DNA of 64,000 nt from Chionoecetes opilio (Eukaryota > Arthropoda > Malacostraca > Decapoda > Majidae): positions 129,703 through 193,702 of the forward strand of contig JACEEZ010022495.1 of NCBI GenBank assembly GCA_016584305.1. The letters run 5' to 3'. Each line of letters opens with the position of its first letter. Position 1 is the first letter of the stretch. Both the position numbers and the translations under genes were made by a program. Below are positions 23,280 to 35,670 of this stretch, one piece after another. The notes below the pieces were generated by a model. The model did not search any database and was not told where the DNA came from. It saw only the letters and a program-made list of their open reading frames with translations.

Positions 23280-26200
23280 TCTTCTCCCCTTTAAATTAAA
23301 TGTGAGGGAAAAGAGTTTTTAAATTTTACTGATGAATCATCTAAGTGGGTTTGGGGGTTTGGGTTTTATTGATACGGGCCCAAATCCCCTTCATTTATGG
23401 TTTTTTTAAAAGTCTTCTAAAACCTTTTTTGGGTTTTTGGGGAGATTTTTTTCCTAAGACAAATCCCCAATCATTCTCTCTGTGAAACCTTTTTGCCAAG
23501 GAGCTCTAGGGGGTTAAAAAAGGTCCATGACTTTTCCCTTAAACTCTAAGATTTTTAAAACTGTTTGGATGTTTTAAATTTTTTAACAATATGGGGGGGA
23601 GGCTCCTACGAAGTTTGTAGCATTATCGCTAATCAATCGCCGAGGACACACCCCCGAGCCCAAACTCCCGGGAAACACTTGAATAAATGTTTCGGCATTT
23701 TAATCACCCGTTATTTTTTAAATAACACCCCTTTTGTAGAGGTCCCAATTTAAATAAGCAACATATATTTTTTTTGGGGGGAGTATTATCTCCTGTAATT
23801 ATCTTTCCCCCCAGTATAGCCCGAAAACCAGTTTACCTAAAATGGTTTTAATGATTGAAACTCCGATCCTGGGATTTTGGGGGGGGCCCCGGGATGGGTT
23901 GATTTTTTCTTCCCCCCATATTTTTTTTACTTTTTGATAAAAGATTTTAGGTAGTTTTTAACTGCCTGTCTCCCCTTTCGGTATCCAAAATTTCCCCCTC
24001 CTAAAAATGGGCCCAAATTTTAAATCAGCCTTTCCAAAATGTAAAGATTTTCCCTTTTGAGATTCATCCCCCTATCAATTTAGTAAGATATGACGTTTGG
24101 GGAAATTACAGGGGGATTGCGGTTTTTTATGGGGAAAGATCACTTTCCCCCAAATTCTTCCTCGACCCAAATGATGCCCTCTTTAAATCTGGGGTAAAAG
24201 ACCAAATTTGTTTTGGGGATAATTTGGGTTCCCCTAGGGGGGCCGGGCCGGGGCTAAGACCCTTATATTCCTCGGGAAAATTTTCCCTGTTTTTTGAAAT
24301 TTTTTTCAAACCCCCAAAATTTCAAGGGTCAAACAAACCCCATTTTTATAAAATTTGAAATAAATTTTTAGTAGTTTTTTAATTTTTTTTTCTTAAAAAG
24401 GAAACCCTTTTTATATCCAAAACAGGATCGGGATCAATTGGGGTTTCCATGATTAAAATTTCTGATATTTTCCTGACTTCCTATTTTGACCTTTTGTTAC
24501 CATTCATTTTTATTTTTCAGCCAGGTAGGCCCTTTTAAAAAAACCATAACCTGTTTTTTTAATTTGGGGATAGTTTTTTTTTCCTCTGGACAAAAAAATC
24601 TGCGGGTTTTTTCCTTTTGTAGAAACATGATTATAATTAAAATGTGGAACCAAAAATCATTTATTTTTACCAAAAACCGGTTTTCCCTGACATAAGGGTT
24701 TTTAAAGTGCTTTTTTTTCCACTAACCATTGTGGGAAAAATTTTCATTTCCCGGTCCACATATATACTTCACTTTTTTGGGTAATAAATTATTTAGATTT
24801 TTGAGCAAATTTAGGGGCCAAATTTCCCTAATGCAGTCAACCCCATTTGGGGGCAATTTTTCTGGGCTTTTGGGGGAAACCCCGAGCCTTAGACAAATTT
24901 AAATTTACATTCCTCCCCTGTTTTAAAGATAAGTTTCCCTGCACCGTTGCACTTTTTAAAAGCATCACAAAATATGTGTAGTTGCGGGGGTTGTCCCCAA
25001 ATCAGCTTTTAATTTTTTCCTACTTATTGAATTTCCCTTTTATCTTATTGAACTCGATCTTATATATCCCTTCTGTTGTAAAATTTCCCCCATCTAGGTG
25101 GTATCCCAATCGGGGGTTGTTCTCCCCGGGCCCCTTTTGTTTTAGACTTTTTACCCCTTATATTTTTTGGGGCTCATATCCCAAGGGGTCAAATATTGGG
25201 CTGACCTGACTTAAGAGTGTTCTCTTTTTTTAGGACCACTCAAAAAAATCTGACATTTTTAATCCCAGTTTAAATTTTTTTACATTCCACCATAATCCTA
25301 ACACTAAATTGGATCTCGGGGTGGCGTAAAATTTAAAAGGAAATCCTTCCTGATTATCCCTTCTAGTTTTTTGGGAAAATTTAGTATTCCAACTCTGTAA
25401 GGGGGGGGGGGGCCCCTTCCTGAAAACCTTTTTTATTAGCCAGATTAAAAATTTTTTGTTTTAGTTCTTCCTCAGAATGTTTTTTTTTTTTTTTTTCCCT
25501 GAAAATTTAAATCCATATAAATTTCTTCCCCAATTCTGGGCTATCAAAACCCCTTAAAAATTTGGTACGTAATGTTTTTTTTAAATTAGAAAGGGGTTTG
25601 GGAGCAAAAACCCAAAACAAACTGATTTAAAACCCCTATATGGGGCTAGGGGGCTTTTTTCCCTGAGATATTTTTTTTCGGGCCATACAAAATTTTTGTA
25701 AAATTTTTCCTACCCTTTTTTCCCTTAGCCCTAATCTTAGGAAAGCCTTAGAAAATGCCCAGCCCATAGCGAATCTATCTTTTTTCCTAAATTTTTTTAC
25801 TGGGCCCTCCCTAGATTAGACAAGAGTTTCCCGGTCCTGTCTGCAGACAGTCATTTAAACTACCCATCTTTTTTTTTTTTTTTAAAAACTACAATTGAAA
25901 AAAAATTCTTTTTCTGATGGGGGGGGTTTTATGAACCCTTTAGCCACTGCTGGGGGGGTAAAATTTTCCTTATATTATGATTTACTGCTCCTTCCATTTT
26001 TTCGATAAAACCCCACCCTTTTTAATTTTGATCTTGAATGATTTTTATCATAGCCCCCCAATTTTAACTGTTTTTTTCTTCATTTTCTTATTGAACTTTT
26101 TTAAGAGGCTTTTAACTATGGAAATTGGAAGGTAACACGGGGGGCATTTATTTCCCCAAGGTAGACCTACTTCATTTTTTCCTTAACATTTTGGGACATT

Positions 26201-26580
26201 TTATCAAAAGTTTTTTTTTAGAGAAATTTTGATCCTCTTCAGGTAACTGTTCGGGAAATGAACCGATGTTTCTAAAATCCCAAAAATTTTGGGCCCGGGG
26301 GGTTTTCCCCCCTTCTTCAAATACCCCTTGGGATTTGAGGGGGTTATAATGGATTTCCCTTTTCTAGAAACCAAAGAGGGGTTTTGAAATGCCTGGGAAG
26401 GGATTCCTCTTTTTTTGGGCTGGTGAGGGGTTTTTTTGGGGTGGCCCCCCCCCAACCCCCCCCCCCCAAAACCCCGGGGGCACTGGGGGAACCCGGAAAT
26501 GTTTTTTTTTTTGGATAAATTTAAATTTGGGGATCCCCCAAAAATAATCAGCGCCTATTATTAACTGGTAGGGGGCCATC
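23280..26580 (-). pseudogene. BEL/Pao pol remnant (protease, RT, integrase)
   Basis: On the minus strand, LIIGADYFWG (26564-26535) is the end of the BEL-type protease, followed by the FGILETSVHFP block (about 26290-26255), the usual FWDLE-type linker. SLNDCLQTGP (25862-25831) is a BEL/Pao RT block. FTPDLKRASFGSRKNLG (about 24200-24150) resembles the segment before the integrase zinc finger. In the integrase core PRRLISDNATNFVGA (23645-23600) supplies the second catalytic Asp, and FTERMIG (about 23490-23470) supplies the catalytic Glu. The order agrees with BEL/Pao (PR-RT-RH-IN). Frames change constantly, and stops are frequent. How much of this is mutation and how much is sequence error cannot be separated here. 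Confidence 0.7.
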
Positions 26581-27825
26581 CCATCTTCAAAGAAATTTCC
26601 TAACTATTTTCAAAAACCCCTTTTTCTTTTTTAAAAATTTTTCCGCTGAAAGTTTTTAAAGCCCCCCCCTTTTTTAACCTTTTAAATTTAAAAAGGGGAA
26701 TTTTCTTTAAAATACAGCAGCTACCCTCCCTTGAAAATTTTACCCCTTGAACTAGGGGTTTCCAAACAATTTCAAAAACTTTAAAGTTTCCCTTTTTTGG
26801 GCCCAAAAACCTCGAAATGGCTAAGTTCACCTTGCAAATTTACAGGGAGTTTTGAAATAGACAACTTTTTCTCCAAAAATAAAGGGTCTTTGTCCCCCAA
26901 ACTGTAAAACATTTTTTTTAAAACTATGGCGGAATTAAACCATTATGGCTCCCCCTTTTTACTCTGCCGTGGGGACGTGGAATAAAACTACTCATACAAA
27001 GTTACTGCCATTTTAAAAAACCCGAGGGCCCTGTTCTCCCATCACCATTGGGACATAACCCTATGGGGTGAAGGGGTTTTTTCTAAACTTCTTCAAGTAC
27101 CCGGCTAATGGGGACAGGCTTGTTTTGAAATTTTTTACCACTAAGGCAGGTTAGGCAGTTACCCAGGCCCCCCTTTAAAACCCTTTTTTGAAACCTAGGG
27201 GAAATTTAAATTTTTGGGTATATAAAACAAGTGGAGGGTTTGATGTTTCTTCCTCTCAGCAAGCACTTTTTTTCTGACTTTTACTTGTAATAACCCTATA
27301 TTTTAGAAATGGCACCCTTTTTCCTTTTAGTAGGGCTTTTTTTATGGGTTTCCGGGTGGTCCCAAGCTTTAAAATTACTACCCCTTTTTTTTCCCATCGT
27401 AAATTTTGTAGGAGCGGGATAACACCCACCCCAAAAAGGGGTCTCTAAACTCAAAGGGGGGCTGATATTTCCCGATTTAAATTTAGGTCCAGTTATCTCA
27501 ATCTCCCCGTGGGGGGGTTTTCCCCGCTCAATAAACCTTTGAAATGTTTGCACTCTTTTTTAATATTCCCCCTCTAAATTTTCTTGACCCCTGAAGTAAA
27601 TTTCTATTGTACCCTTTTATTTTAAACGGGCTCGCATCCCGGTTGGTAGTTTTTTTTTCCATAAACATGATACTAACCCCCCCGTCTGATTCTGTCAAGT
27701 TTTTTATGAGCTTCAAAGGCCCTTAGTGTGCAACTTAAAGTTTTCCCGAAATTTTTCCAATTATCTTTTGATTTTTGAGAAAGGGTCAGTAATCCATGAA
27801 ATTACAGGGAAAAATTTTTGTTATC

Positions 27826-30000
27826 TTTTTTTTTTTTTTTTTTTTAAAATCACAAGGAACTGGCCAAGGGGAACAACAAAAAAGGGGAAAACAAAGCCCG
27901 CCTTTTTTGCCAGTTCCCCATAAAGAAAACAGTAAAGAATAAAAAAAAAACGAGGGGGAAACCCCAAATTTTGTTCGGGAAAGGGGTCTTGTTACTCTTC
28001 CTTTTTAAAAGTTTTTTAAATCCCAAGGGAAAATGGAAAAATAGAAACAGGAAGAAGGGGTTCCAGAGTTTACCAAATGAAAGGATGAAAGAGTAAAATA
28101 ATTTATTAACCCCTTGCTTAGGAAATGGGCGAAAAGGGATGAAATGGGAAAAAGCTTGTGCACAAAGGTCGCGAGAGTGAGGGAGGCATGCATTTAGGAA
28201 GTTCAGAAGAGCAGTTAGGATGAAAAAAAGGGAGAAGAGAGCAAAAAGAAGCAACTTGCGGCGGTGATTTAAAGATTTTAAGACAGTCCCGTCCCGAGGG
28301 GAGGATTGATGAGACGAAAACTTTTTTACTCCAAAACCCCGTTTAGGAGAGCCCGTATTAGTTTGGGTCCTCCCCAAAAAAATGTGAGACATACTCCATA
28401 AAAATGGGCGAATAAGGCCCCCGTAGAGAACAAGCAATTTTGGAGGGGGAAAAACATGGGCCCCCCCCCCTCCCACGGCCTGCTGCAAAAAGACCCTTTT
28501 TACTCATTCTCATCCCCCATTCTTTTCCATCTTCCCAATGCAAGGGGTTTTAAACTATCTTTACTCTTTTTTTCCCTTTTTACTGGTAAACTCTGGAACC
28601 CCTTTTCCTAAAGGACGCAAAACGCCCAACACACCCAACTTCTTAAAAAACTGTTTTAGCAAAAGATGAGATGTGAGTTTTCCCCCTTTAGATTTTTAGT
28701 AAAAAGGGTGCCCTAGAATGTTTTATTGTAGAAAAGGAGACAGGTTTTAGTGTCATTGAAAAAGAGGGGATAGTTTCTGGTAGGTTTTTTTCGAGGTGAA
28801 GAAATTTGGGTTTTTGGGGGCATTGAAACAAAACAAGGGTTTTCTCTGCCCCAATCAAAAAATTTTAGAAAAACAAAGTTAGGGGGCCCCGTTTGGGATC
28901 TCTCCAATTAAAACACTTAGTTTTCCCTTTTTATTTTACGTCTAAAAAACGGGCGTTGAAAAATGCAGGGTAGAATTTATCAGCGCAGGAGTGGGTAGAG
29001 TTTTTTTAGTTAGAAATTAGAAGATCATTAATAAAAAATAGAAAAGATTTGGGGGATAGGGGCAGAACCCCCGGGGGAAAAACCCCCCTTTGATAGATTT
29101 TGGAGGAAGAAAAATGTCCGTCTAAGTAGCTGCAATAGAACATTTTAAAAAAGGGAAAATTTAAAAAAAAGGTACAGAGAGAAGGATAGGAAAACCCAAA
29201 AAAAGGTAGTTTGGAAATTAAAGATTTTTGCCAGACTCCCATCAAAAGCTTTTTTTTTTGGTCAAGGGGAACCCGCAAAAGTTTCACCGAAGCCCCCCAA
29301 GGAGGGTGACCAAAATTCGGTTTTAAAAAACTAAAGATCGCCAGGGGATCGCCCTTTAAAGGAAAACCCTACTGACATCAGATAGAAGATTGAGCAGATA
29401 AAGCTTTTAAAAATCTTCTTTTTTAAATATAGATTCAAAAAAATTTAGAAAGGCAGGAAATCCCAAAACTATAGGATGGTAGTTTGAAGGATTAAAAGGT
29501 CACCCTTCTTTTGGGAAAAAGGTTGGATGTGAGCAAAATTCCCCGCAAGAAGGGGGAAAGGGGGAAGTAATAGCAAAGACGGGAAAAATTTTGGCCAGGC
29601 AAGGTGCAAAAACACAGAAGAAAAGTTTTTTTAGAACAAAAGGAGGGGTTCCCCCTCAGGAAACCCTAAGCCTTCCGAAGTCCCAGGCCAGAAAAGGGGA
29701 AAGAAAAAAAATCATTCCGAAGGGTCTTAAAGACAGGCATAAAATTTGTCAGAGGGTGGGGAGGGGAAAGGGGAACAAGCCCTTCCAAAAAAAGCCAGGT
29801 GGGGGAATTTTTTTGCAAAAAGTTTTTAGCGAAGAGTTCGCTTTAGAAGGAAATGAGACAGCTTTGGAGCCTCTGGGGGAAGCATGGAAAGGGGAAGATA
29901 AGAAGAAAAATCTGATCTTTAAACTTCATAATTTTTCTCTAAAAAATCTTGAGTGCCACATTATAAAAATTTGGGATTTTCTACTGTTTTAAATTTTTTA
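27826..30000 (-). mobile_element. Poly(A)-tailed non-LTR retrotransposon, 5'-truncated
   Basis: The minus strand encodes RT blocks in order: an LGFPEGEP-like stretch near 29660, PFSQKKGD near 29510, SVGFSFKGRSPGDL near 29360, FGFSYPSLCTFFLNF near 29205-29160, DGHFSSSKIYQRGV near 29120-29080 and FLFFINDLL near 29040-29015. The post-RT region follows: NASKTQF-like residues, LPETIPSFS, GLIRPF (about 28420), SLNHRRKLLLFALF (about 28270-28230), HSRDLCAQAFSHFIPF (28180-28135) and GKLWNPFF (about 28065). A T-run on the plus strand (27826-27845) is the poly(A) tail. The FADD box is degraded to IYSFADK. Homopolymer errors are evident. The clade is probably Jockey/I-like but unproven. Confidence 0.8.
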
Positions 30001-31520
30001 CCACAGATTGCAGGACCTCCCCAACTGCCTAAAAAATAGGTTTTAAATTTTTGGGACCTCTGCCCAAATTTGTCCATTATCAATTAAAATTTTAATTTTC
30101 CCAGAAAGAATATTTAAATTTTCCCCCCTCAAAATGGGGCAATTTAAAAAATCTGGTAAATTTTAATTTTGGGGGAAAAAGGGTTTGGCTGTGGGTTTTT
30201 TTGATCATTTCACTAAATTTTCATATTTAAAAAACTGTTTTTTCCCTTATTTTCTACAAAACTTGATCATACCCTTTCTCTCATAATTAATCAAATTTTT
30301 TCACTCTCCTCCACGAGTAAAATTTTAAATAAGCCTCTTCTAATTATCCCCCTCTATTTTTTAGCATTAGCATTTCCCGGCCTTAAAAATACTATTTGTC
30401 CCCAAAAGGGATAGTCCCCGCAAACTACATCACAAAATTTTTATATATGCGTTTAAACCCAAACCCTTTTTAAACCCTAATGCTTTAGGGCCCTTTCCTC
30501 CCTGATTTTAATTTTATTAAATGAAATTAAAAAAAGAAAAGGAAAAAACAAATTGGATAAATTTTTTTATGATTAGGGGTTTCCCCATTAATTGAATTCT
30601 AAAAGTGGGGTGCCTTTTTTTACTCGGCCCGAAAAAAAGGCGCGGAGGGGGGGCCCGGCCTATAAACCCCCCCCCTCAAATTTATTTAATCAACTAAATT
30701 CATAAACATTGTTGGCGGAAAAAAAACTTTTAAATTTGGGGGCCTGTTTCTGGGGGCTGTCCCCGTTGGGTCAGCAGGGAGGTTTCGGCGGGCGGTAAAG
30801 GCGGCCTGTTTTATGGCGGCCAAGTCTTTTGATTGTTTAAACCAAAGGGGGCGGGGAAAATGGTGTTTTTCCCCTGTACAACCAATTTCCCCCTAGCGCT
30901 TGGGTTTCAAACCCACTCCCCTTTTCTTCAACTTTATAAATTTTTAAACTTGGCTATAAACCCAAAATAACAACCTCGCCTAGTCCCTGCACGCCCCTTT
31001 TTCGAGAGAGATCGGCCCTTTAAAAGGCTGTGCGTTAAAAAGTACTAATGCATAGCCCTTTTTTTATCTCTTCCCAAGGGCCCCATTTTATAGCATCTTT
31101 TTACCCAAACATGCTGATTTTGGTCCCCGGTATTTCCAGGAGATCAATTTGGGCTTCCTAGGCTTTTATCCCAAAACAATCCTACACGAAATGGTTTTCC
31201 AAATTCTCCTCTGTTTTTTTCACTATACTTTTTTTAAAAATTTTTTTTTTGGGAAAAGACTCCCGGGGCTTTCACTCATCACTATATCATTGCCTCCCAG
31301 AAAAAAGGGCCCTGAGGTCATGAAAGGGCCCCCCCAAATACTGATTTAACGCGTGTCTGTGTTTTTTTAAAATTTTTCAGCCCCTGCCACCTGGTGCTCG
31401 AAAAAACCTGAAAACCACCCCTTTTTCCCCGGGAAACTGCCAAGGACATAGACTGTGGAACCACCACACTCACTGTATACCCCTTTTCCCAAAGATAAAC
31501 CCCATACTCAGGGCCCAAAC

Positions 31521-32300
31521 TGGGTTTGGGAAATTTTTGCCCCTTTAACTGTTGGGTGACAACAAAACCCTTTTAAATTATAAAATAAATTAAAGTAACT
31601 CACCTTGCTATTTTAAACCCCTAGTCGACCTAAGGGTCACAATACCCTTTTAAAAAGCCAATTAAGGTATACTCAGCAGTGGCAGTGGGGTTTAAGGTTT
31701 TGTTAAGGCTTAATCCCGTAACTCGGGAAAACAGGGGGGGGGCTGGTGGTACACGAATCCAAGACGGCTGGCGGGGGAACAGTGATGGCGTCGCTGCCCG
31801 GGGGCGTCGTGATTTTTCTCACATGGGAGCGTTTTTTTAGAGATGGGGTTTTTTACACCTCGTCCTTGTCTTAACCCGATTGTGGGTTTAAAAGTTTACT
31901 CATTTTAAAATATGGGGTTGACTACACCTTAGTGCAAAATAAAAAGCTCACTACGACTTCATATGGTAGTGCTAACTCTGACGGGTATGCCCTTACAAAA
32001 GCCTTTCAAACACTGGAGCGTACCGTGGAACAAGTTCCAACAATGTTTCTATCGTGGAAGTTCTCACAATTCTTAATTATGCAATCCTTTGATTAATTGG
32101 GTATTATAGATGAATCCACCAAAATTATATACTATATCAAAAATCATTTTAAATTTTATACCCAAATCTAAAATAATATATAGCCAAAATAGGTGGATTT
32201 GGATTCGAAATCCCGCCTTCCTGGTGGGGGCGCCAAATTCCAATTAAATTAATACCTTTCTCAAAATTGACCCCGGTTTTAAGGGGAAAAATTTTCCACA
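31521..32300 (-). repeat. BEL/Pao LTR (5' on minus strand)
   Basis: This is a direct repeat of 21879-22700, opening on the minus strand with TGTGGAAAATTTTTCC at 32300. Its sequence is largely free of homopolymer expansion between about 31900 and 32250, so it serves as a control for the left copy. Confidence 0.75.
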
Positions 32301-33325
32301 AAAAATTTTGGGTTTGATGACTGGTCTGTACTCTGGACGAGATGCTGTAAAGTGTGGGGGACGTATATCCAGTTCTTTCTTGTTAATAAGAAGGAGGCAA
32401 GGGTGCTCCCTGCCCCATATTTTTCAACACTTGTTGGCTGGGTTTGGGAAAAGTTGAAGATAAAGTGATTGGGAGCTCCCCGGCAACACAAAAAGTCAAT
32501 GATCTTGTTTTTTCAGATCAGTAATCTTTGTCGAGTCCTGGGGGTCCTGGTGTGGCTCTCGAGGGCTGCACAGAAGGGAAGCCTTTGGGACTTGAGTTCT
32601 CGGCTTAAGCCAAAGGGGCGGTGTTTTTTGGGGGCTTACTAGATGAAAAAGTACATTTTTTTCTTGCGGGGGCGAGGACATTGACATTTTGTAAAGTTTT
32701 ACATACCTTGGCAGCGAAATCCAAAAAGACGTCGGGTCACGTCAAGAATCTTACGGTGGATTGGCATAGCCCACGGGGTCAGGACTCGCTCAGCAGAGTA
32801 TTTGGTGTTGTCGGGATTGTTTCAGGGGGACAAAGAACCGATCTTCAAGTCGCTTGTGATCCCTGTGTCACCTAAATGGCTGTGGACATGGGCACAAATA
32901 CGCATGAAGATACGAATTTGATCCTTTTGGGAATAAATTCTTCGCAAAAACATGGGGTATCGCTGGGTGATTACGTTCAAATCAGCGATTACACCGGGAA
33001 CTGAATCGGGCCTATACCTGCCCATCCGTCAGCGCCAACTTCGGGTATATGGGGATGTCGCACGCTACCCTGAAACCGATCCCTCCCCTCGGGGCGTATC
33101 TTTAAGAGACAATCCGGTGTGGAGAAGACCAAGGGGGCATCCACAAGGCTCGTGACTGGGGCAAGTTGATGTTTTCTTGTCGAGAGCTGCTTGGTATGGG
33201 AAAGGAGCCTACATGGGGACTCGCGCGTGGTGACCCCCGGGAGTGGCGTCGTAGGGTGGGCGAGGCGACGCGCCCCCCGTCGTATCCCCCCAATGATTGA
33301 TTGAGTGTCAATACAATACACATCA
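32301..33325 (-). pseudogene. Retroelement gag-like remnant (possible Gypsy-2 gag)
   Basis: Minus-strand open stretches run from 33325 to 32301 with frameshifts. One reads RYPMFLRRIYSQKDQIRIFM and then DTGITSDLKIGSLSP (about 32960-32825). Near 32491 CCRGAPNHFIFNF resembles a gag zinc knuckle of the C-C-H-C type with its last Cys lost. The orientation and position, just upstream of BEL/Pao and on the same strand as Gypsy-2 PR/RT, fit the gag half of that element. I do not recognise the N-terminal part, so the assignment is an inference. Confidence 0.35.
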
Positions 33326-34264
33326 AAGTATTGATAATAAATATAAGTTGTAGTGTAGTTTACTATACTTTATGTCTACATTATAGTTACAATTATCTTC
33401 AAAATTATCTTCAAAAGTAATCTTCAATTCCTAACAGAAAACTTTTTTTTGTGGATATATACACATTCAATGTGCACAACATATCTTCCTTACTTATCAT
33501 TCTGAATATAATCTGATATATACGTATTATGTAAGTATTGACATGAAAAAGTTGCAATTGCATTTCTTTGAAGTTTCTAAATTTATTACCCACTTGACAC
33601 TAAAAAAAATACTTAAGTAATTTCAATTTTATATCAGAATATTTCATATTTATATGACTAAATCAAACATAAAATATTTCATGTCCCTACACTTTATTTG
33701 CTATTTGTAGGGAATGCTCTATAAAAGGAAGTGGTCAGAGCATTTTAAGTGAAAATATCCCCAAATTAAGGGTTCATATCCCATGTCCCCATTCGTGTCT
33801 CCGAATCCCCAATGGGGACTAGTCCCCATTAGGTCTCTGTAATAAGAGGGTACCGCCATTCATAGGCCCTATGTTAAACGCTACTGGGCGCCATCTTAGT
33901 GCCAGGGCCTCTCTGTTCACTCTAGACCCGGGAAGTTCTCAAGACATGACCCTGCAGTGTATCATGTTATACATGTATAAAGGATATACTGTTATCTACG
34001 GAAATGTTTGTACTATAAGATTATCACATAAAACACAGTAAAACACATTAAATAAAGGTCATTATGAGACTCTGAAGAAATATGCATGAACTTACAATTC
34101 ACTTAAACACGTCTTCATGTAAAACTTTGTGGGACAACTTATATGATGAAAGATATCTATAGAAGCAGAATTTTCTTAGCATTCCATTGGTATATTTCGT
34201 TTTCTGATAAACACAGTAGTACCATGCAAATATTAGCGTTAACTAAATAAATCACCGCGCCGGC

Positions 34265-34266
<2 letters not shown>
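33326..34266. other. No gene recognised; contains a 20 bp perfect palindrome
   Basis: This AT-rich stretch has no supported gene. A perfect palindrome, AATGGGGACTAGTCCCCATT, lies at 33811-33830. Confidence 0.5.
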
Positions 34267-34345
<79 letters not shown>

Positions 34346-34368
34346 AAAGAGAGAGAGAGAGAGAGAGC
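34267..34368. repeat. (CT)n followed by (GA)n microsatellite
   Basis: A pure CT array (34267-34342) is followed after CGTGAAA by a GA array (to 34368). The two can pair as an inverted repeat. Confidence 0.9.
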
Positions 34369-34390
34369 TACCAAAATACTTTTTCTAATA

Positions 34391-35120
34391 TCTATAATAA
34401 TATAATCGAAAGTGTGTGCGTGTGTATGTCTGTGTGTGTGTGTGTGTGTCCGCTATAGGTTCCGCCCCCAGTGGCGCAATCCCATCATATGGCACAGTTT
34501 TGGAACAAGGTCGACCAGGGGAAGGTTTTAAGGCCACTTTGGGGATTATTCGTTCACTTTAATTTATTTTTATTTTTAGTATTAGCGAGAATTGTGAAGA
34601 AAAAAAAAATTACGCGAGATATTTTCCATGAAAAAAGAAAGATATCGAAACGAACGCACGACTGACGGACGGTTTCTTTTAGTTTCCAATCATCCCATCA
34701 GACATGCCATTTGATTTCAAGAGACTTCAGTTTCTAGTGAAAGTCAGCTTTGCCATGTCAATCAACAAGTCACAAAGCCAATCACTGAAGTATGTTGGAC
34801 TTCACCTACTTCAACCTTGCTTCTCCCATGGTCAGCTCTATGTTGGATGCTCAAGAGTGGGAGATGGCAGCAAGCTCTTTATCCTCACACCCAACAAAAA
34901 GACCAAGAACATTGTATATCCTGCTGCTTTGCAGTAATATTTTGTCAGATTTTGTGATAACCCAAAAATTAGTCTGTGAGAATAAACTCAAGGTTGTGTG
35001 AAATTCATTATCATTAAAATACAAGTGTTACCGAATGGTATGTTATGGGCCGAAGGTCCATCAAAAGGCCTCCGCAGGAGCTAGCCAAAAAGTCCGCCCG
35101 GAGGGCGGCTTTTCGGCTAG
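34391..35120 (+). mobile_element. Helitron H1 with helicase remnant
   Basis: It begins TCTATAATAATATAATCG (34391) and ends with CTAG (35117-35120) followed by T, as expected for Helitrons, which insert between A and T. The 3' end is a 40 bp imperfect palindrome (35081-35120) whose inner stem is CCGCCC/GGGCGG. The start shares about 100 bp with H2 (CCGC..TAGGT.CCGCC, GTGGCGCAATCCCATCATATG, CAGTTTTGGAAC). The interior carries the end of a PIF1-type helicase (34687-34937). The Rep domain is missing, so it is internally deleted and non-autonomous. Confidence 0.85.
34687..34937 (+). pseudogene. Helitron PIF1-like helicase C-terminus
   Basis: The frame reads PIIPSDMPFDFKRLQF, then KVSFAMSINKSQSQSLKYVG, then PCFSHGQLYVGCSRVGDG, and ends with NIVYPAALQ before TAA at 34935-34937. 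AMSINKSQSQS corresponds to helicase motif V, and HGQLYVGCSRV to motif VI with its arginine finger. In intact relatives INKSQGQS is usual, so one Gly has changed to Ser. Only the last ~80 residues of a protein normally well over 1000 residues long are kept. It lies inside Helitron H1, about 145 bp upstream of the 3' palindrome. Confidence 0.85.
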
Positions 35121-35150
35121 TATAGTAGAGTAGAAAAATTATTTTGGTAA

Positions 35151-35506
<356 letters not shown>

Positions 35507-35600
35507 AAATCTCAATGCACTATTGTCTAAGTTAGTGGCATGAACGTTGTGTAGAGACGGAATAGCAGAGAGAGAAAGAGAGAGAGAAAAAAAATAGCAA

Positions 35601-35603
<3 letters not shown>

Positions 35604-35656
<53 letters not shown>
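35604..35656. repeat. (TA)n microsatellite
   Basis: A TA array forms the left flank of Helitron H3; the same dinucleotide forms its right flank. Confidence 0.95.
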
Positions 35657-35658
<2 letters not shown>

Positions 35659-35670
35659 AAAAAAAAAATA

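Larger units (their letters stand above)
22701..31520. other. Homopolymer-smoothed, probably error-rich sequence
   Basis: The whole interval is dominated by 3-8 base homopolymer runs placed side by side (CCCC, AAAAA, TTTT, GGGG). The left LTR shows how this arises: GTACCGTGGAACAAG near 32020 corresponds to GTACCCGGGGAACCC near 22401. Open frames here are not reliable beyond the short motifs given for the two elements. Confidence 0.65.
21879..32300 (-). mobile_element. BEL/Pao LTR retrotransposon (sequence quality poor)
   Basis: About 10.4 kb is bounded by direct repeats of roughly 780-820 bp (21879-22700 and 31521-32300). Inside, minus-strand fragments occur in BEL/Pao order: protease tail, RT and integrase (23280-26580). 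A gag-like start (AAIKQAAFTARRN, near 30820-30780) follows the 5' LTR on the minus strand. A poly(A) non-LTR element (27826-30000) is inserted between gag and protease. The element seems to split Gypsy-2. No target duplication is readable. Much of the sequence shows homopolymer-run texture, so exact frames are unreliable. Confidence 0.7.

Noticed and set aside
22831..25209. Plus-strand short proteins rich in Phe and Pro
   Set aside because: They arise from T- and C-runs in corrupted sequence; the minus strand carries the recognisable BEL/Pao integrase and RT blocks.
27850..28488. 212-codon host membrane-like protein
   Set aside because: HRRKLLLFALF, AQAFSHFIPF and GKLWNPFF are post-RT blocks of a non-LTR element; hydrophobicity is inflated by T-runs.
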